From: an uncultured bacterium
GTDB taxonomy: Bacteria; Bacillota; Clostridia; Oscillospirales; Oscillospiraceae
Assembly: GCA_947073515.1 (NCBI GenBank)
Contig: CAMTMC010000005.1
Coordinates: 27,302-91,301 of the forward strand
Direction: 5' to 3'
DNA length: 64,000 nt
Below, in pieces: positions 8,932 to 16,056 of the stretch. The translations under genes were made by a program, and so were the position numbers. How positions within the stretch are numbered: the first letter of the stretch is position 1; every line of letters begins with the position of its first letter. The notes beneath the pieces are model-generated. The model searched no databases, was not told the DNA's origin, and saw only the letters and a list, made by a program, of their open reading frames with translations.

Positions 8932-9192
8932 ATGAAATCCAACTCCGTTGCCCGGAAGGAGGCCGGCCTGTCCCAGGAAGATCTGGCCGCCCGTCTGAAC
9001 GTCACCCGCCAGACTATCTCCAACTGGGAGGGCAGGCTCCCCTACACAGAGATCAGCCTTTTCTGGCCCGTCACCCTCCCCATCTGGGGTATTTCCCTGA
9101 TGGCGTGCTATACTTCTGGGGATCTCCGAGGTCATCCGCCTGCTGGAGACAAAAAACCAGGGCTGACACCGTCAGCCCTGGTTTTTTCTTAG
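8932..9192 (+). pseudogene. Probable decayed XRE-family regulator fragment
   Basis: Starts MKSNSVARKEAGLSQEDLAARLNVTRQTISNWEG (clear HTH_3) then loses similarity and reads through a terminator hairpin. Confidence 0.55.
9151..9187. terminator. Bidirectional intrinsic terminator between the HTH remnant and yebC
   Basis: Perfect 17-bp stem AAAAAACCAGGGCTGAC ACC GTCAGCCCTGGTTTTTT. Confidence 0.85.
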
Positions 9193-9355
9193 AACCGGTA
9201 TTCATAAGGAACAGTGGCGGATCAGCGAGAGATTCTGTCCGGCCAGCGAAGCGGGAAATCGCCGGAATCCTGGGTAGTTTTCCAGATTTCCCAACCATGC
9301 GGGCGGCAAAACATCCGCTTAAACGGCCGTTTGGGCTTATAAATACAAATTCTTA
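9189..9355 (+). repeat. MITE-like dispersed repeat family 1, copy 2 (element 9192..9352, TSD TTA both sides)
   Basis: GAACCGGTATTCATAAG...CTTATAAATACAAATTC flanked by TTA 9189-9191 and TTA 9353-9355; second TSD is the yebC stop codon. Confidence 0.88.
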
Positions 9356-10081
9356 CTCCTGCTCCCAGTTGTGGTACACGTTCTGCACATCGTCGTTCTC
9401 CTCCAGGAGGTCGATGAGCTTTTCCATGTTCTTGATGTCCCCCTCATCGGTGAGCTTAACATAGTTCTGGGGGACCATCTGCACCCCGGCCTCCAGGAAG
9501 GTGTAGCCCTTGCCCTCCAGGGCCTCGGTGACGGAAGCGAAGGCATCGGGGTCGGTGTAGACCTCAAAGACCTCATCAGAGGCCTGCATATCGTCGGCGC
9601 CGGCGTCCAGGGCGTCCATCATGACAGTGTCCTCGTCCAGGTCCTCGGCCTCGATGACAATGACGCCCTTCCGGTCGAAGGACCAGGACACGCAGCCGGT
9701 GGCGCCCAGGCCCTTGCCGTACTTGTCCAGCAGGTGGCGGACCTCCGGGGCGGTGCGGTTGCGGTTGTCGGTGAGGGCCTCCACGATCACAGCTACGCCG
9801 TTGGGGCCGTAGCCCTCGTAGACCACGTTCTCGAAGCTGTCGGTGTTGCCCGAGCCCAGGGCCTTGTCAATGGTGCGCTTGATGTTGTCGTTGGGCATAT
9901 TGGCCGCCTTGGCCTTGGCGATAACGGTGGCCAGGCGGGAGTTATTGGCCGGGTCGCCGCTGCCGCCGGTCTTGACGGCCACAATCATTTCCCGAGCGAT
10001 CTTGGTAAAGATCTGGGAGCGCTTGGCGTCCGCCGCCCCCTTGGTCTTCTGTATGTTATGCCACTTGGAATGTCCGGACAT
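9353..10081 (-). CDS. yebC: YebC/PmpR-family regulator
   Basis: MSGHSKWHNIQKTKGAADAKRSQIFTKIAREM... Confidence 0.95.
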   Translation of the reverse strand: MSGHSKWHNIQKTKGAADAKRSQIFTKIAREMIVAVKTGGSGDPANNSRLATVIAKAKAANMPNDNIKRTIDKALGSGNTDSFENVVYEGYGPNGVAVIVEALTDNRNRTAPEVRHLLDKYGKGLGATGCVSWSFDRKGVIVIEAEDLDEDTVMMDALDAGADDMQASDEVFEVYTDPDAFASVTEALEGKGYTFLEAGVQMVPQNYVKLTDEGDIKNMEKLIDLLEENDDVQNVYHNWEQE

Positions 10082-10189
10082 GAATATCTTCCCCTTCTTG
10101 TGTAATAGGCGGAGGTATTATATCACTATTTCTCCTTGTTGGCAAGCCTATTCTCCATTTTGACCGGTTGAGACACTGGGGACAGCCCC

Positions 10190-10759
10190 TCAGCCCAGTG
10201 CCGCTGCCGCCGCCTCGATGGCGTCCTCCTCAGCCTGCATGGCCGCGAGGGTCCGGCCCATCAGCTCGTCCAGCTCCCAGCCCAGCAGCTTGGCGCCGTT
10301 CTCAATGACCTCCCGGGAACAGCCGGCGGCGAACCGCTTGTCCTTGAATTTTTTCTTCAGGGACTTCAGCTCCATGTCCTTGCAGCTCTTGGAGGGCCGC
10401 ATGAGGGCCGCCGCCCCGATCAAGCCGGTGAGCTCGTCGCAGGCGTACAGCACCTTCTCCATCTGGTGCTCCGGCTCCAGCTCGGAGCAGATGCCCCAGC
10501 CGTGGCAGGCGATGGACCGGATGGTGCCCTCGTCCACCCCCGCCTCCCGGAGCAGCTCCCGGCACTTGGTACAGTGCTCGTCGGGCCACATCTCAAAGTC
10601 GATGTCGTGGAGCAGGCCCACAATGGACCAGTGCTCCCGGTCGTGGCCCAGCTCCTGGGCGAAATATCCCATCACATGCTCCAGGGTGATAGCGTGGCGG
10701 AGGAGGAACTCCCCCTTGTTGTACTGGGCCAGCAGGTCCCAGGCCTGATCTCTTGTCAT
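10190..10759 (-). CDS. HD-domain hydrolase family protein
   Basis: LLRHAITLEHVMGYFAQELGHDREHWSIVGLLHDIDFEMWPDEH. Confidence 0.85.
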   Translation of the reverse strand: MTRDQAWDLLAQYNKGEFLLRHAITLEHVMGYFAQELGHDREHWSIVGLLHDIDFEMWPDEHCTKCRELLREAGVDEGTIRSIACHGWGICSELEPEHQMEKVLYACDELTGLIGAAALMRPSKSCKDMELKSLKKKFKDKRFAAGCSREVIENGAKLLGWELDELMGRTLAAMQAEEDAIEAAAAALG

Positions 10760-10795
10760 GGTATCTCTCTCCTATTTCTCAGATAATCCCAGCCA

Positions 10796-11629
10796 TCAGT
10801 AGGCCATAACGATGCCGCCGTCGTTGGCGTACACGGTGGTGATCCCCCCCGCCTCCACAATTAAAATGTCGGCGAACTGGCATTTGGCCTCCAGCATGGC
10901 CTTCACCTGGCGGGCCCGCTCCTGGCAGTTACAGTGGCTGATGGCCAGCACCCGGCCCTTGTGCTCCGGGTCGGAGGCGATTTTGTCCACCATTTTCTGG
11001 AGTGCCTGCTTCATGGTGAGGGCCTGGCCCAGCTTGCAGATCTCCCCCTCGGGGGTGGCGGCCATCACCAGCTTGATTTTCAGCGCCCCGGTGACCACCG
11101 CCTGGAGCTTGGTCAGACGGCCATTTTTCCGCAGGTTCTCCAGGGATTCCAGCACAAAGGAGGTCTCCATCTTGGCGATGAACTGCTCCACCTCCCGGCA
11201 CACCCGCTTAAAGGGCAGGCCGGAGGCGGCCAGCTCCCGGATTTTCAGGGCCACCAGCACCTCGCCGGAGGCGGCGGAGCAGGAGTTGAACACGTGGACG
11301 TTGACCTCCGGGGCGTCCTCCTCCATGAGCATCCGGGCCTGTTCGGCGCTGTTGTGGGAGCCGCTGAGCAGGGCGGACAGGGTGACCACATACACGTCGT
11401 CCACCCCCTGGTAGGCGTCCAGATATGCCTGGGGGGAGGGGCAGGCCGTGGAGGGGGCGTCCTCGCTCTGGCGCATGGACCACAGCAGATCCCCCTGGTC
11501 GAAGGTCTCGTCGTCCACAAAGGTGCTTCCGTTGGAGCGGATGGTCAGCGGCACTTTCAAGAATACTGGGTCCTTCAGCATGGCGGGGCTCAGATCGCAG
11601 CAGCTGTCCACTACAATTTTAAAACTCAT
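10796..11629 (-). CDS. DegV-family protein
   Basis: MSFKIVVDSCCDLSPAML...VPLTIRSNGSTFVDDETFD...TACPSPQAYLDAY; fatty-acid-binding DegV pattern. Confidence 0.92.
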   Translation of the reverse strand: MSFKIVVDSCCDLSPAMLKDPVFLKVPLTIRSNGSTFVDDETFDQGDLLWSMRQSEDAPSTACPSPQAYLDAYQGVDDVYVVTLSALLSGSHNSAEQARMLMEEDAPEVNVHVFNSCSAASGEVLVALKIRELAASGLPFKRVCREVEQFIAKMETSFVLESLENLRKNGRLTKLQAVVTGALKIKLVMAATPEGEICKLGQALTMKQALQKMVDKIASDPEHKGRVLAISHCNCQERARQVKAMLEAKCQFADILIVEAGGITTVYANDGGIVMAY

Positions 11630-11741
11630 ATGCTTCAACTCCAGATATAGTTTTTAAAATTATATTCCGCCAATTAGTGTACCATATTTTTGCCCCACTG
11701 TAAAGGGAAAACCAGGGTTTCTTAGAAAAAAGCATATGGTA

Positions 11742-11770
11742 TTGACGTCCCCCTGCCCAAGTGGTATATT
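11742..11770 (+). promoter_or_regulatory. Putative promoter for the membrane protein/PadR pair
   Basis: TTGACG 11742-11747, 17 nt, TATATT 11765-11770; inverted repeat TCTATT...AATAGA at 11781-11803 downstream. Confidence 0.5.
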
Positions 11771-11831
11771 GGTTAGGATATCTATTATCATTTTATCAAT
11801 AGATTATTTAACAGTACCAGGAGGGATATTT

Positions 11832-12647
11832 ATGGCACGGAAAACACCCATGACCCAAGAGGCGTATCTGAAAAAATTCAGCTGGGCGGCCCGGTGGCGC
11901 CTGCCTCCCCAGGAGTCAGAGGAGGCCATCGCCGACTACCGGGAGCTGCTCTTCCAGCCGGGGCGGGACAAAAACAAGCTGGTGGCGGAGCTGGGCGAGC
12001 CTGTCCAGGCGGCCCACCTGCTCACCGACGTGAAAACCTACCGCCGGTGGCTGGCGGTGTTCGCCATTCTGACCTATGGCCTCTTCCTGCTGGGCAAATG
12101 GGCCTGGATGGGCATGACTCCATTGCATATCAACGGGCTTGGGCCCTGGTGGTATCCCGTATGGACGATGGTGGCGGGGCTGGCACTGTCCCTGTACTGG
12201 TTCCGGCGGCACGGGTGGAAAAGCGGCCCCCTGCCGAAACGACTGCTTCTGGCCCTGGCGGCAGTGTTCCTGTTTGGGATCGTCACGCTGGCGTGGACCT
12301 ACTATCTTTTCGATCCGGAGATGATGGCCCGTCTGGCGGAGGCCGCCGCCGGAAACCCCACCCCGTGGCAGATCATCGCCCAGCGGGAGCTGCTGATTGA
12401 GGGCGGCATCGCCTGCGCCCTGGCCGCTCTGGTGGGGCTGGCGTTGGCCAAATGCTATGACCGCCGGTGGTTGGCGCTGTACATTCTGTGCGTCACTGTG
12501 GCGGCCATGCTGGGCTTTGTGGAGTTTCATATGATAAGCATGGACATCTCTTCCAGAGGCTGTCCGGAGATCCAGCGCTACCTGTTCGCCCGCCTTCTGC
12601 CCATGGGGGCGGTGGGGCTCATGGGGACGGGGGTGTCCCTATGCTGA
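11832..12647 (+). CDS. DUF1700-like membrane protein
   Basis: MARKTPMTQEAYLKKFSWAARWRLPPQESEEAIADYRELLFQPGRDKNKLVAELGEPVQAAHLL... then several TM segments. Confidence 0.7.
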   Translation: MARKTPMTQEAYLKKFSWAARWRLPPQESEEAIADYRELLFQPGRDKNKLVAELGEPVQAAHLLTDVKTYRRWLAVFAILTYGLFLLGKWAWMGMTPLHINGLGPWWYPVWTMVAGLALSLYWFRRHGWKSGPLPKRLLLALAAVFLFGIVTLAWTYYLFDPEMMARLAEAAAGNPTPWQIIAQRELLIEGGIACALAALVGLALAKCYDRRWLALYILCVTVAAMLGFVEFHMISMDISSRGCPEIQRYLFARLLPMGAVGLMGTGVSLC

Positions 12648-12943
12648 AAAAAGACCTGCTGGAGCTGTGTCTCCTCCAACTGCTGGCTGGGGAGGACCAG
12701 TACGGCTATGAACTCCTCCGCCGTCTCCACAGCGGCTTTCCCGACACCCAGGAGAGCGCCATCTACGCCCTGCTCCGGGGCCTGTGCAAGGCCGGCTGCA
12801 CCCAGGACTACCAGGGGGAGACCTCCAGCGGCCCGGCCCGGAAATACTACCGCCTCACCCAGGCCGGCAGTGACCGCCGCGCCGCCCTCCTGTCCCAGTG
12901 GCGGGCGCTGAAGCAAACCCTGGAGGAGCTGGGGGTAGAATAA
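12641..12943 (+). CDS. PadR-family transcriptional regulator
   Basis: MLKKDLLELCLLQLLAGEDQYGYELLRRLHSGFPDTQESAIYALLRGLCKAG...SGPARKYYRLTQAG; overlaps the upstream stop (ATGCTGA). Confidence 0.88.
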   Translation: MLKKDLLELCLLQLLAGEDQYGYELLRRLHSGFPDTQESAIYALLRGLCKAGCTQDYQGETSSGPARKYYRLTQAGSDRRAALLSQWRALKQTLEELGVE

Positions 12944-12950
12944 TCCAATA

Positions 12951-13703
12951 TTAGTCCTGGCCAAGCTCCTCTTCCAGCTCTTTCAGCAGCTTCTGATCCC
13001 CCTTGGAGGACAGGTCCAGCTTTTCATACAGGTCGGGCCGCCGCTCTCTGGTCCGGCGAATGGACATCTTCCGCCGCCACTGGTCCACCTTGGCGTGGTT
13101 GCCCGACAGCAGGATGGATGGCACCGCCCGGCCGTGCCACACCTCGGGCCGGGAGTACTGGGGGGCCTCCAGCATGCCGTTCCAGTGGCTCTCGTTCTCG
13201 TAGCAGGAGGGGTCGGACAGCACCCCGGGCACCAGGCGGCACACCGCGTCGGCCACCGCCATGGCCGGGATCTCCCCGCCGGTCATCACAAAGTCGCCGA
13301 TGGAGATCTCCTCGTCCACGCACTCGTCGATGAACCGCTGGTCAACCCCCTCGTAGTGGCCGCACACCAGGATGAGCCGGCTGTAGCCGTCCTTCAGCCG
13401 CCGGGCGTCGGCCTGGGTGAAGGTTTTCCCCGCCGGGGACATGTAGATGGTTCGCACCCGCTCCCCTGCCTCCTGGCAGATGTGCTCCCAGCACCGGTAG
13501 AGGGGGTCGGCCTGCATCACCGCCCCCCGGCCCCCGCCGTAGGGGTAGTCGTCCACCTGCTTCTGCTTGTTCACTGTGTAATCCCGGATCTGGTGGCACT
13601 CCACCCGGATATAGCCCCGCTCCTGGCCCCGGCCCAAAACCGACTCACACAGCATATCTCCCACCACATCGGGGAATAATGTCATAATGTCAATTTGATA
13701 CAT
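12951..13703 (-). CDS. trmD: tRNA (guanine-N1)-methyltransferase
   Basis: MYQIDIMTLFPDVV...YPYGGGRGAVMQADPLY...YEGVDQRFIDECVDEEISIGDFVMTGGE. Confidence 0.95.
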   Translation of the reverse strand: MYQIDIMTLFPDVVGDMLCESVLGRGQERGYIRVECHQIRDYTVNKQKQVDDYPYGGGRGAVMQADPLYRCWEHICQEAGERVRTIYMSPAGKTFTQADARRLKDGYSRLILVCGHYEGVDQRFIDECVDEEISIGDFVMTGGEIPAMAVADAVCRLVPGVLSDPSCYENESHWNGMLEAPQYSRPEVWHGRAVPSILLSGNHAKVDQWRRKMSIRRTRERRPDLYEKLDLSSKGDQKLLKELEEELGQD

Positions 13704-13797
13704 GTTCTCACCGTCCAAAATTCTGTCTTCCAGGTGTTATACGGTATTATACGGGAAATCACCGGCTTTTTCAATCCGCTTATGGGTTTCTCAGGGC

Positions 13798-13965
13798 TAA
13801 GAACCGGTATTCATAAGGGAAAATGCCGGATGAGCGAGGAAGTTTGTCTGGCCCGCAAGGCGGGAAATCGCAGGAATCCTGGGTGGATTTCAAGATTTCC
13901 CAACGAAGCGGGGCGGCAAAATTCCCGCTTAGACGGCCGTTTGAGCTTGTGAATACAGGTTCTAA
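13798..13965 (+). repeat. MITE-like dispersed repeat family 1, copy 3 (element 13801..13962, TSD TAA both sides)
   Basis: GAACCGGTATTCATAAGG...CTTGTGAATACAGGTTC flanked by TAA 13798-13800 and TAA 13963-13965. Confidence 0.88.
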
Positions 13966-14108
13966 AATATCCCTACGCTTCCCGCCCCCGGCGGGGCGGG
14001 CTCACGAAAAAGAATTGAGACATTATTAATAATTTCTACTATCTTTTTTCCCTGTTGTGTGGTATGATACCGGCGGTAAATCTTCCCACTGAAAGCGAGG
14101 TTATTGTT

Positions 14109-15461
14109 ATGTACTGTGTGAGAAATGTCACCGACGATCTGATCTGGATCGGCGGCAACGACCGCCAGCACCCCATCTTCGAGGCCGCCCACCCCGTCCC
14201 CCGGGGCGTGAGCTACAACTCCTACCTGCTGCTGGACGAGAAAACCGTCCTGTTCGATACGGTGGACCGGGCCATCCAGACCCAGTTCTTTGAAAATCTG
14301 GACCACGCCCTGGACGGCCGGAAGCTGGACTACATCTTTGTCCACCACATGGAGCCCGACCACGCCGCCACCCTGGGCGACCTGATGCTCCGGCACCCGG
14401 AGGCCCGCGTTGTCTGCAACGGCAAGGCCATCAACATGATCCGCCAGTTCCACGCCGCCGACCCCAAGAACGCCATCCTGGTGGGGGACGGGGACACCCT
14501 GTCCACCGGCCGGCACAACTTCACCTTTGTCAGCGCACCCATGGTTCACTGGCCCGAAGTGGTGGTGAGCTACGACTCCACCGATAAAATCCTGTTTTCC
14601 GCCGACGCCTTCGGCACCTTCGGCGCCCTCAACGGCATCCTCTTCGCCGACGAGGTGGACTGGGAGCGGGACTGGCTGGACGAGTACCGGCGGTACTACA
14701 CCAACATTGTGGGCAAGTACGGCCCCCAGGTGTCCGCCCTGCTGGGCAAGGCCGCCGGCCTGGACATCCAGACGGTGTGCCCCCTCCACGGCCCGGTGTG
14801 GCGCAAAGACTTCTCCAAAATCGTCGCGCGGTACGCCAAGTGGGCCGCTTATGAGCCCGAGGTACAGGGTGTGGTCATCCCCTTCGCCTCCATCTACGGC
14901 GGCACCGAGACGGCGGCCAACATCCTGGCCTGCCGCCTGGCGGAGCTGGGGGTCCCCGTCCAGATGCACGACGTGTCCGTCACCCACTACTCCTACGCGC
15001 TGGCCGACTGCTTCAAATACAGCCACATCGTCTTCGCCGCCCCCACCTACAACAACGGGCTGTTTGACCCCATGGAGCACCTGCTCCGGGATCTGGTCCA
15101 CCACAACCTGCAAAACCGGAAGGCGGCCCTGATCCAGAACGGCTCCTGGGCCCCCGCCAGCGGCAAGATCATGGCCGGGCTGCTGGAGCAGATGAAGGAT
15201 ATTGAGCTGCTGGCCCCCGTCTTTACTCTGAAGTCCACCCTGAGCCCCGGCCAGGAGAAGGAGCTGGAGGAGCTGGCCCAGGCCATCGCCGCCTCAGTGA
15301 AGGGGTCGGCCGCCCCCGCCGCCCGGGAGCAGGCGGCGAAGAAGCCCAAGGGGTTCGTCTGCAAAATCTGCGGCTTTATCTATGAGAGCGACACCCTCCC
15401 CGAAGACTATATCTGCCCCATCTGCCACCGCCCCGCCAGCGACTTCGCTCCTTTGGAGTAA
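14109..15461 (+). CDS. Flavodiiron protein with C-terminal rubredoxin-like domain (FprA-type)
   Basis: MYCVRNVTDDLIWIGGNDRQHPIFEAAHPVPRGVSYNSYLLLDEKTVLFDTVD...HHMEPDHA; flavodoxin region IPFASIYGGTETAANIL; C-term FVCKICGFIYESDTLPEDYICPICHRPASDF. Confidence 0.93.
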   Translation: MYCVRNVTDDLIWIGGNDRQHPIFEAAHPVPRGVSYNSYLLLDEKTVLFDTVDRAIQTQFFENLDHALDGRKLDYIFVHHMEPDHAATLGDLMLRHPEARVVCNGKAINMIRQFHAADPKNAILVGDGDTLSTGRHNFTFVSAPMVHWPEVVVSYDSTDKILFSADAFGTFGALNGILFADEVDWERDWLDEYRRYYTNIVGKYGPQVSALLGKAAGLDIQTVCPLHGPVWRKDFSKIVARYAKWAAYEPEVQGVVIPFASIYGGTETAANILACRLAELGVPVQMHDVSVTHYSYALADCFKYSHIVFAAPTYNNGLFDPMEHLLRDLVHHNLQNRKAALIQNGSWAPASGKIMAGLLEQMKDIELLAPVFTLKSTLSPGQEKELEELAQAIAASVKGSAAPAAREQAAKKPKGFVCKICGFIYESDTLPEDYICPICHRPASDFAPLE

Positions 15462-15523
15462 GGGACTTGCTGATAGATCCGATTTTCTGGATACCTGTAC
15501 ATCTTTAGAAAGGAGGATTTTTG

Positions 15524-15646
15524 ATGAAGTATATCTGCGATCTGTGCGGCTTTGTCTATGACGAGGCCGAGCAGGGCCCTATGCCCGACGACTACGTCTG
15601 CCCCCTGTGCGGCGTGGACAAGAGTCACTTCGAGCCGGCGGACTGA
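15524..15646 (+). CDS. Rubredoxin, 40 aa (absent from ORF track because short)
   Basis: AGGAGG RBS then [40 protein letters not shown]; two CxxC motifs. Confidence 0.93.
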   Translation: MKYICDLCGFVYDEAEQGPMPDDYVCPLCGVDKSHFEPAD

Positions 15647-15661
15647 TGACCGGAGCGCGCT

Positions 15662-15696
15662 AAAAAGCGGGAGGATCTCACGATCCTCCCGCTTTC
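15662..15696 (+). terminator. Intrinsic terminator
   Basis: AAAGCGGGAGGATC TCAC GATCCTCCCGCTTT. Confidence 0.75.
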
Positions 15697-15755
15697 GCAT
15701 AGGACAATCCCCCCCTCACATACTCTGTAGAAAACAAAATGCAGGGGGAATGGTC

Positions 15756-16028
15756 ATGGAAACTCGGATTGCGGATCTGCGGTACAAAGAGGTCATCAGC
15801 GTGGAGGACGGCAGCCGGTACGGCTACGTGGGGGATATGGAGATCGACCTGGACAGCGGCCAGGTTCGGGCCCTGGTGGTCCCCGGGCGGCGGCGGTTTT
15901 TCGGCCTGCTGGGCCGGGAGGAGGATCATTATATCCCCTGGGACGCCGTCCGCCGGTTCGGGGAGGACATCATCCTGGTGGAGGATCACCGCCCCCGGCG
16001 CTCCCCCCGCCGGGGATATCTGGAATAG
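15756..16028 (+). CDS. YlmC/YmxH-family sporulation protein (PRC-barrel)
   Basis: METRIADLRYKEVISVEDGSRYGYVGDMEIDLDSGQVRALVVPGRRRFFGLLGREEDHYIPWDAVRRFGEDIILVE. Confidence 0.88.
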   Translation: METRIADLRYKEVISVEDGSRYGYVGDMEIDLDSGQVRALVVPGRRRFFGLLGREEDHYIPWDAVRRFGEDIILVEDHRPRRSPRRGYLE

Positions 16029-16056
16029 GAGACAGCCGCCCGATGGGCGGCTGTCT

